Assembly: GCA_949752745.1 (NCBI GenBank)
Contig: OX457029.1
Span: 10,393,511 to 10,457,510 of the forward strand
Direction of reading: 5' to 3'
DNA: 64,000 nucleotides
From: Protula sp. h YS-2021
Lineage: Eukaryota; Annelida; Polychaeta; Sabellida; Serpulidae
Under the pieces are notes generated by a model. It saw only the letters and a program-made list of their open reading frames with translations, made no database searches and was not told where the DNA came from. A program made the translations under genes and the position numbers. This document shows, piece by piece, positions 38,820 to 52,020 of the stretch. Within the stretch, counting starts at the first letter, position 1. Each line of letters opens with the position of its first letter.

Positions 38820-41800
38820 ATGTCCTTGTTGAGGATCAAAATGAACGGTTTAAAATTAGTATCCTTTAATGTCGGGGGTTTGCGGGACTTGGGGAAAAGA
38901 ATTGCTGTCATGTCTTTCTTAAGGGAAAGAAAGTCAGATATATACCTCATTCAAGAGACTCATGCCCTTGAAGGAGATGTAAAAAACTGGAAGGAAGACT
39001 GGGGTGAAGGCATGTTGTATATAAACCAAGGAAGTACATGTAGCGCAGGGCATGTAATTTTATTTAGCGAAAACTGGGAAATCATTTCCCATAGTAACCC
39101 ATTATCGGAGCGTATCCAAGTCCTTAAATTTTTAAGATTTGGAAAGTGTATAACCCTTATAAATATTTATGGTCCTAACTCGGAGACAGAGAGAATTCCC
39201 TTTTTGATCAAGCTACGTGAAATAGAAATAGAACGAAATAGACTTTGGTGACTTGCTTATATTAGGAGGGGATTTCAATATAGTCCTGGAACCAGCCTTA
39301 GACAAAAAGGGAATTAGCGATTCAAAAAAAGTCGCTCTGAACTCATTGACATCCTAGCAGATTGTAATTTGGTAGACATCTGGCGAGTGCGAAACCAATC
39401 TACGCATCGGTATGCGTGGTCTCAAAGTTCCCCGAACATTAAATGTAGATTAGACTATTTTTTGCTGCAGAATAAATGGGCCGACAAAGTGAAATCTGCT
39501 CGAATATTGCCCGGGCTCTTTAGCGATCACTCATTAAAAGAACTAGAAATTGTTTTAGATAGGGTAACTCGCGGACCAGGTTTTTTCAAACTAAATTCGT
39601 CTGTTCTAAAAGAACCTGTATACAATGAACAAATGAGTGAAATAATAGATCGTGAATGGAAGGCAGCAGAAACAATAGCTGATATAGCTTTGAGATTTGA
39701 CTGGTTAAAACACAAAATTGTTGAGTTTTCGATTATGTATTGCACAAATAGGGTATAAAAACGTAGAAAAAAAGAAACGGAGCTCATGACGCTACTAGAA
39801 GACATTGATAAAAAGATATCCGCTGAAAGGGCTACAGAGGCCGAAATTGTTTCTTTTGCTGAATGTAAGGAAGAGCTAGAAAAGCTTAACGAAGACAGAG
39901 CCCTAGGGGCATGTTTGCGACCACGCGTACAATATGTAGAAGAGAACGAAATGAGCACGCCTTACTTTTATAATAAGGCAAAAATTATTTTTGAGAAAAA
40001 GAATATCTCCAGACTTATGTGAGAAAGTCTCGAATTTACGGAGCCAAACTCTATCCTTAAAGAAATACACAAATTTTATTCAGCACTGTATGCCTCCTCT
40101 GTCCATCTTGAGGGTAACGATATTCCAAAAAAGGTTCTTGAAGCAGGAGAAATTAAACCCTTCACTGAAGCTCATAAACGAAGCTGTGAAGGAGATATCA
40201 CAGCAACTGAATATTTTGAAGCCCTTCGCCGCTTCAAACCAAACAAATCACCGGGATGCGATGGGCTGACACCAGAATTTTACAAGGAATTCTGGGATAT
40301 TTTGGGGCCGAAACTAGTTGAGCACTAAATTTTAGCAAGCGTAAAGGGAGCTCTCGATATCACAAAAAAGAGGGTTTTACTCTTTTAGAAAAAAGGCAAA
40401 GACAACAATTTTTTAAAGAACTGGAGGCCTGTTTCTTTGCTTAATACCGACTATAAAATTCTAACCCTATGCTTAGCGATGAGACTTGAAAAAAATATTC
40501 CGATCGTTATTCATAGTGACCATGCAGGATTTATAAAGCGTAGATTTATTATGAAAAACATCAAATTTATTGAAGACCTAATTGAACTCTGCGATCTGCA
40601 AAATAAAACGGGCATAGTGTTGCAGCTTGATTTCGATAAGGCCTTTGACTCGGTTGAATGGCCTTTTCTATTCACGATACTAGAAAGGTCCAACTTAGGT
40701 AAAGACTTTATTTCCTGGGTCAAATGCTGCTATAAAAATATTTGCAGTTGTGTTTGCAACGGTGGCTTTACAACAGATTGGTTTGATTTACACAGACGCC
40801 TGAGGCAAGGGTGTCCGCTCTCGTCTTTTCTATTTCTCCTGAGTATAGAAATTATGGGTGGTATGATTAGGCAGGATAGGGACATAGATGAGTTTGATAA
40901 AGGAAAACGGAAACATAAACTAAAGCAATTTGCAGATGATTATACATGCTCGCTTAGAAATACGCGTTCTGTCTTAAAACTAATAGAAACTATACGAGCT
41001 TTTTCTGGTCTGAAGCTAAATATTGATAAGTCTGTTCTGTACTGACTAGGCCCGTGGAGATACAAAAGAACTACAATTGCGGGTATGAAGATAGAGACTG
41101 ATACCTTCGAACTTCTAGGTGTACATATGGGAACGAATAATGAAGAAAAACTAAAAAAGAGTGTTGACTCAAAAATTTAAAAAAAAAGACAAATGCCCTC
41201 CACGAATGGTCTCGAAGAGACCTAAGTTTGTGCGGGAAAATATTGGTGGCAAAAACCTTTGGTATCTCCAACCTAATTTATTACATGACAATGCCACATA
41301 TTGAAGAGAAAAGAATTTCTAAAATCCAGTCTGAATTAAACAAATTTACCTGGAACTATAAACCCCCTGAAGTAAAACACTTGGTATTGATTAACGGTCC
41401 GGAGGAAAGTGGTCTAAATGTCATAGATGTTGAATCACAAAGTAAAGCGTTAAAACTGACCTGGTTGAAACGAATCCTTCAAGGGGTGGGCTGGAATGAC
41501 ATAGTCAATAGATATTTCAACTCTATGGGTGGGTTGCTTTTTTTGCTTAGGTGTAACAACGATATCGACAAATTAGGTTGGCTGCCCACATTTTATAAGA
41601 AAATGCCACAGAAATCCTAAAAGCAGACAATGCCGAATATGTCATTTGGAATAACAAAAATATTTTGATTAATGGCAAAGCATTTTTTATAAGGAATGGT
41701 TCGATAAAGGTGTGGTGCTCATTCACGACCTGTGTGACAAGGAAGGAAAGTTCCTCACCTATCAACAATTTGTAGACTAATATACCATAAAGGTAGATTT

Positions 41801-42430
41801 TGTAACCTTTCAAGGCGTAGTGCAGGCCACGAAGAGGGCTATGAGAAAAGATATTACACCGAAAACAGCAGGTGAAAAACCAAACTTTTCGGTCAATAAC
41901 TTATTTAAAACAATTGACGGTAAAACTATAAATATTACGAAGGTGAAAGGCAAACAATTTGCGATGCTTTTCATCTTTATAAAGAGCAGCCCTGCAACAG
42001 CTATGTTAAAGGGGCATACATCGCACCAGATAAGTAATGAAGTTTTTTACAGGAGTATCCCACTTGCAAAAAAAAGTACGACAGAAACTAAACTAATTTC
42101 GTTCCAGTTTAAATTAGTGCATAACATTGTTGGTTGTGGAGAAAATCTCTTCCGGTGGAAAGTAAACAATTTAGCAGACTGCGAATACTGCCAAACTGGT
42201 GTGAACGATACGCTAGTTCACCCCCTTATTGATTGTACGTATACACAAACGTGGGTGGAGGAGATACTTTTGATTTTGGATATTTCTGCAAATTACAGCA
42301 CACCTCAATCATAAAAGACTTTCTTTTTTGGGGTAGAAAATCTGGCTCTAAATCTTATCATTCTGGTAGTAAAAGGGAAATACAATGCATTTTGGAAAAC
42401 ATGATCAAGATGTTCTATATCAGACCATTT
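38820..42430 (+). mobile_element. decayed L1/Tx1-like LINE (endonuclease and reverse transcriptase)
   Basis: Pieces of one ORF2 in shifting frames. The APE-type endonuclease starts near 38841 (SFNVGGL, LIQETH, then GGDFN near 39275 and the SDHS motif near 39520). The reverse transcriptase runs about 40230-41045 (KSPGCDGLTPEFYKEFW, LLNTDYKI, GFIKRR, LDFDKAFDSVEW, RQGCPLSSFLF, FADD). A C-terminal region runs to about 42430. Frameshifts near 39240, 39335 and 40020 and in-frame stops near 39757, 40326 and 41042 make it inactive. No ORF1, target duplication or poly-A tail was identified. It lies immediately upstream of B3, where an A-type partner gene would be expected. Confidence 0.85.
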
Positions 42431-42487
42431 CCCGAGAGGTTAAACGTAATTGCATGAGAACGTTGATTTTTCTGCACTCAGTTTTAC

Positions 42488-42764
42488 GACACAATGTTAT
42501 TTCACATGCATCATTTCAAGCAATTTTTAATGAATTTCAAGTATCTTTCATTCACACGTTGCAACACTTAATCCTAGTGGGAAGAATTTTATAGCATAAT
42601 GGCGTCGACTTTTATTATGTTAAAGCCATAAAGTCACCCACGAATATAAACGGGTCCAATAAAATAAATGTTAATTGCTCTTGTGCATCTTATATAACAA
42701 CACACATGAATGTATAATGTTTGGGTGTTAATAATTTACACATCAGTAGGATGTAAAACGAACA
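42488..42764 (+). promoter_or_regulatory. B3 promoter region
   Basis: Aligns with the B1 upstream region from about 15315 (ATTTCAAGCAATT, GGGAAGAATTTTATA, ATGGCGTCGA). TATATAAC at 42691-42698 replaces the TATAAAAG of B1 and B2. Similarity ends upstream where LINE sequence begins, so only the B-side half of the divergent promoter remains. Confidence 0.6.
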
Positions 42765-45626
42765 ATGCTGAAGGAACTCGTTCTAGTGTCTCTAGCAGCC
42801 GTTGTGCTCTACACACCAGAAGCCGAAGCTAATGATTATAGGTACTCAATAGCTTATAACCCTAAAGGCTACGCAAGTAAGTGAGTTTTTCAGGCTTTTA
42901 AAAATATTTTTAGAGATGCTTCTTTTGGCAACATAGTGTTCTGAGAGAAGTATGGTATTTTGCAGTTGAAGGTGTACTTGTGGTGTTCGTGTTTGCTGTG
43001 TAATTGTAGATACAACTAGCGTTGTTGAGTCTGTAAATCAGTTCATAAATGATAATTTGACGTACATTTGAAGTGAAATGCTTTAGGTGATTTTTTAAAC
43101 AAACAAAACCAATTATTATGTAAATGGACTCTCAAAGGTGTAATAACACCTCACATTTTCCAAATGGCATTTTAAACGTATTAAAACTAATTGTTATGCG
43201 TTATATTGTTATAAATTGTTTGCTTTGTACAAATTGACAATATTCTTTCGTTTTCAATTCTAATATAATTGAAACATTTAGGTATTTTGAAATGCCTATC
43301 CTATATAAATTATACTGTAAGATATGTCGCCGCTGCTCACATGTAATGTTCAATTAATAACGCATAAGGCAAAATGCATTTTTCTTTGCGTTAATTGCCA
43401 TCTGTTAAATGTTTTTTATGAATCATCATGTTTGATTCTCTACGATAGCAAACCATGTCAAGAGTGTGAAGCAGCTAGAAACTGCACACATTGTTTTAAA
43501 AGCATTTATCTGAACTCATATTTATAAATATTTTTATTCATGTTTGCTTCATTCACAGCATTTCATTCAGCCAAAGTGCGATTGATTCTATTACAGCTTA
43601 TCTTTTCTTACTTTCAAAATTATAATGTCTTGGCTTAGATGCAATACTGACATGTTGTACATTTATTATTTTAATTGTTACGCTGGAATAAATTTAGATG
43701 TTGGAGAAAGCATTGTAGTGTTAAGTACTGAATTTGTTTTCAAAGGTTACAAATGCCCCAAGAATTACAGAGGAACCGATCTTGATTTCAAAAACCGCGG
43801 TCACTGGACTCTGATGCAATGGGGAACAAAAGATAATCCGGCATGTGCGATAAGAAATACAAAGGCAAAATGTTTCTCAAAGGATGGGCATAAAAAGAAC
43901 TGGGTCACATTTTCCCATGGGTATGGAGAATTCCATATCAGTAAACACGAACACTTTAGTGATATGAGTAGTTCTCGGTACTACCCAAAATATCAGTTAT
44001 CATGGCAAGAAATGGCATAGTGGCAAGAAATTACGAGGTTATAAGGGGCGATATCATGGAAATTCTCATGGATACGGGCCGTCATCATACCGACATAGTT
44101 CATCAAGACTTCACAAGAAGAAAACTTATCCATATGTGTCTAACTCGTATTCCAGTAATTATAAAAAAGAATACCCATATTCAAGTGGTTGGTATGGTTG
44201 GTATAATAAAAGAGGCAAAGGCAAAAAATACAATAAGAAGAGCAAAGGAAAGAAAGGCAGATATTCCAAGAAATACGGTGGCTACAAGTATCCTAGTTCT
44301 TACAGGGGTTCGAGTTATCACTCTTACGACAGAAAGGATCATAGTTACTATCCCAGTTCTGGTGGCAGTTATTACAACGGTCCATCTTCTAATGGGTATG
44401 GGTATTCTAGCACACGTGGAAGTTCTTACAGTGGTCGCCATGGCTATTCTTCGGGTTCTTATGGAAGCTCAAAACGAGGCTACAAATACCCTTGATAATC
44501 TTTTCCATTGTCATATGGTTCGTCAAGCAAGTCCTCAAATTCCTATTCAAATACCGCCGTTCCAGTAAATTTCTCTGTGCGTGCTCTCTACTTCAAACTG
44601 AGAGGTGTGACAGATATTGAAATTAAATTCCACGGACCAGTTTCAAAAACGGTAAGCCTACTGTAGCTCTGATCTGTAACGTCAAATTTTAAAAAAACAT
44701 ATTTGCTTAATTATCTTTTGACTGAATCCTTATTTTAAAAACATATAAGGAATAGACTTGTTACTTGAATAAATAAATTCCTAATTGTTTGAAGGCCAAT
44801 TGCAGTACCTAAGTTTTATACTATAGTTGCGTTCCATGTGCATATGCTTTTATTTTGAAGACTGTTTATAAGTTTACAATAAATTTATAATTACTAATGA
44901 TGCATGCGCGCAGAGCATGATGTGCCTGATTTTGTACGAGTCATTGTCTGTATCTGTTTAAGATGACTAATGCTTATGAGTTTCTAATGAACTCATAATG
45001 ATTAATGGCACAAGATTATACAGTAGCAAGTATGAAACTTTTTCCTTTATGAGTATTTTAAGCTGATTATTCATTTATTCATTTTTTTAGATATAAAATG
45101 CACAGTTATTAGTTGTTTGTAGATAAGGTGAGTATTTTCTATCAATTCTTTTAGATGTAAATTATTACCTATTTCTGTTTCTAGATAAGGATCAAGAAAG
45201 GCAAGGAGCTCGATCCTAGAAAGAAAACTTAGATCTGCATCCAGTTTAAAACCTTTCCAGTTTTCAGGGAAATTTCGTTTACCTTCAAGTTTGGTTTGAA
45301 CAAGAAGGCCAAATTCTGGGATCTATATTTGTTTTCATGCTGCGAAAATTCAAAGGATAAAATAAATTTTGTAAGTATTTAATAGGCCATATAGTCTAGT
45401 TGTAATTAATATTTCAGTCATTTTGCATGCAAATTTGCATTTTCACTTTACTGTGGTTTAATGACAGGATAGCCGAGTTTAATTTTAGTTGGAATTATGT
45501 TTAAGGCGTAATGTAATTGTTTATTTTCGCTTTTTTCAGGACTAAAGTAAAGCTTAATTGCGGTTTCGCTTGTAACATCAACACAGAACGAATAACTACA
45601 CAATTCTATTTCTTTTGAGCAATAAA
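42765..45626 (+). pseudogene. B3: third B gene copy, broken
   Basis: Exon 1 42765-42876, exon 2 43746-44651, exon 3 45185-45370, exon 4 45540-45545, all with conserved splice sites, and AATAAA at 45621-45626. Exon 1 and the start of exon 2 read like B1. Then a 2-bp deletion near 43996 shifts the frame and leads to a TAG at about 44018-44020. The original frame resumes as readable protein (Tyr/Gly/Lys-rich) until TGA at 44493-44495, where B1 has a Gly codon, and exon 3 has TAG at 45230-45232 in place of Trp of WICIQF. A truncated secreted product of about 130 residues is conceivable. Introns differ strongly from B1/B2 and resemble those of psiB. Confidence 0.85.
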
Positions 45627-45859
45627 ATATCTAGGACAGTAATTTTGTTGTTTTTTCTGAGAGAACTATAGTATGTGTGTTGTGGCCTAATAATATTTTC
45701 TAAGCATGGGGTAATAGGATTTGCTGCATGTTGACCACATGCAACCAGTTGCATCAATTTAATAGGCTTCTCTGTTTTTCTTCACCTTGTTTGAAGTTTT
45801 GGTCTCAGTTTCTCTCTCCTCCACTTCCTGGGTTTCACTACATTAGGAGCTTTGCTATA

Positions 45860-46774
45860 TACACCAGAACTCCGGGATCGAACCGCCCCACAAATAGGAC
45901 CACCCCGGGAAATCGGACCGCTTTTCGCCAGAACCGTATGAAGTCCATCGGTTTCTATTATTAAGGAACCCCACAAATCGGACCACCCCGCAAATCGAAT
46001 CTTTGTGAGTTCCAAGCTCAGACAGAACCCCTGAAATCGGACCAACCTACGCACATGACATTTACTCAGTAAACAAACATCAATTGAGGTTATCGGTGAT
46101 GGGGATTATAATGTCTAATGATCACAGGCTCATTGGCTGCTTTGATTGGGGTGGGGATTATGCCTTCTTGATTATACCTTCAAGAAAATTCAGACACCAC
46201 TGTCATACCTTTACGATAGGCTTTAAGCTTTGTGGATCAGCTGAAGACACTGTTTGAAGAAAGATCTCAGTTGCTTGAGTGACGTTGTCCACATCGAGAT
46301 GGAATTGTAAAGTGTCGTTGTGAAATCAAAGTGTGCCTCCAAGCAGACCAAAATGGACCAGTTTGTTGTGAAAAATCTTAAATAAAGCGTAGTGTCAGTA
46401 GACCATTCCGTTAGTCTTCAGATTTTGTCGATTTAGTTGGAAATATGCATAAACACTGATTTATTCTATGTCAGACTTTTTTAGTCTCCAGATTATGTAG
46501 ATTTGGCTGTAAAGTTGATGAAAAAAATGAATAATTTTTCTGGTCAGATTTTTTTAGGCTTCAGACTTTTTCGATCCAAGTGTAAATATGAATGGTCACT
46601 GAATTATTTTGTGATCAATAGACTGGATGTAAGAATAAAGTTGATGATTTAAGAACACAAAGAGGCGTTATTTCATTTCATATGGGTACACTATTAACAT
46701 AACAAAAGTTCACTCTTACACATCAAATTTGCCCGAACACCGGAAAGTGGTCCGATTTTCGGAGTTCCGGTGTA
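45860..46774. mobile_element. DNA-transposon-like element with terminal inverted repeats
   Basis: Left end TACACCAGAACTCCGGGATC at 45860 and right end complementary to TACACCGGAACTCCGAAAAT, ending at 46774; TA lies at both edges. Sub-terminal CAAATCGGACCACCCC-like words repeat on the left side. The centre holds two to three copies of a unit of roughly 107 bp with GTCAGACTTTTTTAGTCTCC. No transposase is readable. The end sequence style and TA suggest a pogo/Tigger-type non-autonomous element (inference). Confidence 0.65.
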
Positions 46775-47399
46775 TTTAGAGAACTAAAATGAACTCTTAA
46801 AGAGAGATAACCAATTTTAAATGGCTTGTTGCTGTAAAAATATCATACCGATCTTCACAAAAAGAACAATATATAAAGCCAGGATGGTCAAGTTAGGATA
46901 CGTGGACAAAATACCAGTAAAATAATATCGCAAATAGGAGATTTTTATTTACAATCTATAAGAAACATAATTTAGCAAACTAGCAGACGTACACTTTGAT
47001 CACATTAACTTCTTCATCTAGGCTAGGATTATCATATGATACCTCACTATTTCATATAGATTCATAAGCGTACTTTTAAAACCACACAAGTCATGCAAAT
47101 GACATCAAAGAAAAAAGTTCAACATTAAATCTTGAAATTGACATGATAAACACAAACTGCATTTTGCGTTTTATGGAATATGTAGAAATTTTCTTGACAC
47201 TGTAGTATATTGATAACTTCTAATTCTGTTCTGATATATATTGTTACCGGGGAGGTGTCGGTAGGGGGGGGGAGAGAATACACCTAAATTTGTTATTACT
47301 AAGTGTTTAATTTTTATCTTTGGAACTTTTTCACTGACGCACTACTTGGAATATCTCCTGCCAGTGCTGCAAAATCCCATAATTCAGTTTACTGCATTC
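46775..47399. other. no feature seen
   Basis: AT-rich sequence with a short G-run near 47260. No gene or repeat recognised. Confidence 0.4.
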
Positions 47400-48540
47400 G
47401 CCAACCGTAATTCAGATAACACATCTCACATGACCGGTGACCTCAAAAATGAAGGCCAAAGTTACAGATCATGAATTAATGTAACGTAAGAAGGTGATCG
47501 AGTTACAAAATGGGGTTAAAATCGCTCTTCCTGTAATGGTTTCACAGATAACAGAGGTCACTCGACCTTCGACTTTGAAAACGTAGGTCAAAATTCAGAT
47601 CACGATATAATGCTTTACACCTGGTTGAGTCCAGAATTAAAGACAAATTTATCCAGTCTCTCACGGTTACCGAGATAACATAGTTTACATAACCACGAAG
47701 CTTAAAAATGTAGATTAAATTCAGATGACAAGCTACCACTTAATATAACGCAAGAATACGGTCTCGTCCGAAAATCCGAAAATGAGGTCGAAATCGCCAA
47801 AATCTATAACGGTTTCCGAGATAGCACAGGTTACATGACTCGTGACCTTAAAAATGCAGATGAAATTTCAGATAATAACGTTAGCTCTTATGTAATTCCT
47901 TATAAATCCGAAAATCAAGTCAAAGCTACTGTATCTGTAATGGATCGAGATAAGGCATCGCACATGACCGGTGACCTTGAAAATATACGCCAAATCTCAG
48001 ATCACGAAATTACGCTCATGTAACTCCACAGAGGGGGTCAAAAGCCCGATCACGAAATAATCCTTTAACTAACGCCAACTCAAACTGGGGACGAGTCTGA
48101 AAATGAGACCAAAATAGCTTTATCTATAACGGATACCGAGATAGCACATGACCGGTGACCTTGAAAATGTAAGTCAAAGTTCAGGTCAGAAGTTTTCCTT
48201 TACATAACTCTGCAGAAGAAAAAATCCGACAATGAGGTCAAAATCTCTTAGGATCAAAAGGTCCCATGAGATAACACACGTCTCGGGACCTTTGATCCTG
48301 AAAATGTAGGTCACAGTCGAGATTGCAAAGTAACCCTTATGTTACTCTGTACAGCAGGTAGAATCCAAAAATGAGGTTAAATTCGCTCTCATGATGTATC
48401 CTTAAATTTTGTTCTTGAAAATAAGGTCAGAATTATGTTACACTTAATGCAATTTAAGAACGTGTAAGAGTCCAAAATAGAGGTCAAAAATTTTTGTCTT
48501 ATCTTTGTCAAACAGTTTCGGAAATAATACGGGTGTAAAA
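47400..48540. repeat. degenerate tandem repeat, about 115-130 bp units
   Basis: Around nine units share CACATGACCGGTGACCT, GAAAATGTAGGTCAAA, TTCAGATCACGAAATAA, CCGAAAATGAGGTCAAAAT and TAACGGATACCGAGATA. The GGTGACC, AGGTCA and GAGGTCA words are nuclear-receptor half-site-like, probably by chance. No protein coding. Confidence 0.75.
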
Positions 48541-50790
48541 TGACACAAATATAAATTCGTAAATATCTGGCTACATGCTCTCAGAAAATTATCCGTCTAT
48601 TTTATTTATAGTCAACGCAACACAATCAGTTTTCCCAATCTTCGCTGGGTCTTTTAGAAATAGATTTCACCTCTTATCCTGAAAATGTCTTTGAATGTGT
48701 TTAACTTGTAGGTCATACAACCAGGAGTTAAGAAAATTAACTTGATAATATTATGACTAGCCTGGAATGTAACATCATACTTGCACTACTCCATTTCTCG
48801 GATGGCTTTAAATATTTTTTTTTTCAAATTTAACCATTGCTTTCTACTACACTTTTCCAATATTTCATTTGTGTAAAACATGCACAAAATGCAGTAAATA
48901 AGTAAAAATGATTTCATCCAGAGGATAAGAGAATGAGGTAGGCCTGTGACATCACATCTGTATTAACTTCGGAGGGTTTTGTGCTTCCCTGCTTATACTA
49001 CTGGCGGGGTGGCTGATAGCATAGTTCTGTTCACACCCTGTCTCAAGGTTTTCAATAAGACGGACCATGTAATAGGAAAACTTGAAACCTAGCGAAAAAG
49101 ACTTAAGTCATGCCAAGAAAAACCAAGGTCACTCTGCATATAGATCATATAAACACTAGGTGCACCCATGGCGTCTCATGACGGGTTTCAAGTTCCTCTA
49201 GAAATTCAGCCTTTTTATTTCTGGATGAAATAACCAGAAGACGTGGTTTTCTCATAAAACGACCCGATGCTAGACTGTTTTGATTCGCCAACAATTCAAC
49301 CGGGTGTGCAAGCTTAATGATATTTTTTAAACTCTTACTTCTATTTTTTGTGACTTTTTTTTCAAAGACCGTTGTTCTGTGCAACTCGTTAACAGAGCCA
49401 TGAATACTGCTAGATTGCGCGAAATACATATTATGTCGATAAATTTACTTGTTATTGTTGCAGAAAATTCATAATGTCTTTCATCCTTTAATAATAGTGG
49501 ATAACGTAAGATCAGAGTAGTCCTAAATCAGTATTTACTGCCTCCACACCACAAGCATAAAGAACGTACAATGAGAACTTTCAGAGATGTTGTGAGTGTG
49601 AGTTTTTTTTCAATTTATGATTATAATATAGAATAATTATTTTAATATAGAAACCAATCAACCAGAAGTAAGACAGCATTGACAAAAAGTAGTGACGGTA
49701 TGATCTGAGATTTAATTCTTTGTTGTTGATTTAAAACAGAATGATTAAACAGATAAAATATTTCTGATATATATGAAATTTTGTGATCAGACACATGCAA
49801 CTATTAAAATAGAGCAAATGTGAACGTTTTGCATTGAAATCCGTTATTTTGGATACAAGAGAATGGTTGCAGATTGTTTCACTTTAGCTCAAGGTTCAGT
49901 TTTGTTCACCTAAAATATCTCTTATGTGCATGTCAAAATAAAGGGAGAGAATGACTATGGCAAATTATTGCAAATATCTCAGTAAAGTAACTCAACTCGG
50001 AAAGAGTCTAAATCCATATTAGTGTTTAAATGATTTGAAACATACGGCATGTACAATTCTCAGTAAAACTAAGAGCAAATCATATGTCCTGACATCAATG
50101 TTTACGTTCGTATACATCTCACCTCGTAGATATTCTCATCCTCTCCACCAACCCTGAACACTCTTTTCTTCTATTGTTATGAGCAATGCTTTCCTGGCGT
50201 TTCCTCATCCTTCCCCCCCCCCTGCGCTCTCGCTAACATGCATTTTTCTCTTGAAGCTGGCTGCTTTCAAATCTCCCCCGCAATCACCTCTCAAATCTTT
50301 GGCGCCTACTCAGCTTCTTCACTTTTTTCCCAGTCAAGTGTGTATCCATCTCACAGATGATATTTTCTAACGTTTGTTCACCATGACAGATGCTTACTTC
50401 TCACGGAATCCTTCGCATTTCTTCTTTCTTCCTCTCTGAGGAATGTGTCACTCCCAAAGATGTGGTGTCTCCTCAGCCTCTCCCTCCTCTTGCCTAAGAA
50501 ATGTCTACCTCTCGTAGATCTAGTGTCTGTTCAGTTTCTTAATTAAGTTTTAGAGCAGGCAGAACAGGGGCGCCAATTGCCAAGTTGGGGTTCAGGCTTA
50601 GAGATATATAGATCAACATAGACCAAATTTTGCAAATGTAACCAGATTTTTCAATTTTCAGAAAGACTACATTTAATTTAACTAGAGCTGTTACAGTAAT
50701 TTTCTGCAATTCTATAATATAAAACCTTACCAGTTAAGTATTTTCAAAATAAAATCTTGAATAAAAGAATAACAGAACCGGATATAGAAA
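48541..50790. other. no gene seen
   Basis: AT-rich, with a pyrimidine-rich, loosely repetitive part at about 50110-50540. Short open frames have no support. Confidence 0.4.
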
Positions 50791-50799
50791 AACAGATAT

Positions 50800-50915
50800 A
50801 TTGGGGTGAATTAGCCGGGGGTGAACTGGCCTAGGGGTGAGATAGTCGGGGTGAAACAGCCGAGGTGAGACAGCCGGGTTAGAAATAGCCGGGGATGAGA
50901 CAGTCGGTTCCCCTT
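50800..50915. repeat. short direct-repeat block of GGGTGAGACAGCCG type
   Basis: About seven to eight imperfect units of 15-17 bp (GGGGTGAATTAGCC, GGGTGAACTGGCC, GGGTGAGATAGTC, GGGTGAAACAGCC, GGTGAGACAGCC and others). It resembles one arm of a fold-back element; no opposite arm was found nearby. Confidence 0.6.
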
Positions 50916-51530
50916 TTTATGACGATAAATGTATGTAAGAAAACGTTTAGTCAAAGGTTTGAGATTGTAAACTTAATACATGTCGGAACCTTGTCTTCAC
51001 CAATAGTGATAGTAATCAGCTTTAATTTTGGTCACAACGTTCAATCAACGTTGTTCCATAGCAGAAGGTATACCGACGTCTATTTAATTTCCTAGGACCG
51101 CTAAAGAAAGCATACCGACGTCTGTTTGACTTCCTGAAACAAGCTACAATCAAAAGTTAATCACAGGTTTCAAGACAATCAGAATTGCCACTCAGCGCTG
51201 GCTCTGTGTACGAAAAAAAATTTATTCTAAAAATAACTTAAAGACAAATAGATATCAACATTTAGACGCTGACTTCATAAAATTCAACATGATACATAGG
51301 GACTTGTAAATAGGGGCACAGGATAGTTATGTGCATAGTACAAAAGCCCTGTGAATGGATAATTGAATAAAAAAGGGTCACGACAGCAAGTTACTGTTGC
51401 GTACAGTAAAACCAAGATCCAGGATGTCCAGCTGTCCATATATACATAAATAGAGCTCATAAGATATATGACAGATAGAATGGTCAAGAATTATTTTTTT
51501 GCATGCGAAACTTCAGTTTTGAAAGGGTCT

Positions 51531-51612
51531 AGGGGAGATGCCACCTGGTGAGATGCCATCTAGGGGTTTTGCCAACTCACCGGGTGGTATCTTACCAGGT
51601 GGCATCTCTCCT
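51531..51612. repeat. imperfect hairpin of GGTGGCATCT phrases
   Basis: Left arm GGGAGATGCCACCTGGTGAG and on; right arm GGTATCTTACCAGGTGGCAT and on; about 27 bp paired with three or four mismatches around a loop of about 20 bp. Confidence 0.7.
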
Positions 51613-51749
51613 GCCCCCCCCCCCCAGTTTTAAAAGGGTAAAAATTTTCAGTCTTTACAGTTGCGGTGAGGTGGGGGGATTGGGGGAATAATCTGGAAAC
51701 TGCTCAGTAGTGGACTGTGAAGGAGAGTATGTTTTCACATCATTCATTT

Positions 51750-52020
51750 TACTTATTCAGCCGCATGGTTAAAGTCATGGAAATGCAGATCGACGCATTT
51801 AATTGATCTATACATATAAGACCCTGACGTTGGATAGAACAGGAAACACGACGTTTCATATATACTGAGGTAGCGGAAAAGACATAGGAAGAAAACATTT
51901 CTGAGGTGCCATGTGGGGGAAAGGACCTTGTCTAGGCTTTCACGTGCAATCAAATCCAGCCGCCTATCCAAACGGTGTAACAAATTTTTTGGACAGGCAT
52001 AGGAATTTGTTCCAATCAAA
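51750..52020 (-). mobile_element. possible non-LTR retrotransposon RT C-terminal remnant
   Basis: A minus-strand open frame reads LLHRLDRRLDLIARESLDK then LRNVFFLCLFRYLS, which resembles the region after the reverse transcriptase domain of jockey/CR1-type elements (LDR..RRA..LI, HRR.VA.LCLF). Nothing else of the element is readable. Weak. Confidence 0.3.

Noticed and set aside
47400..48540. CRISPR-like regular repeats
   Set aside because: The genome is animal; units are contiguous and degenerate, with no spacers.
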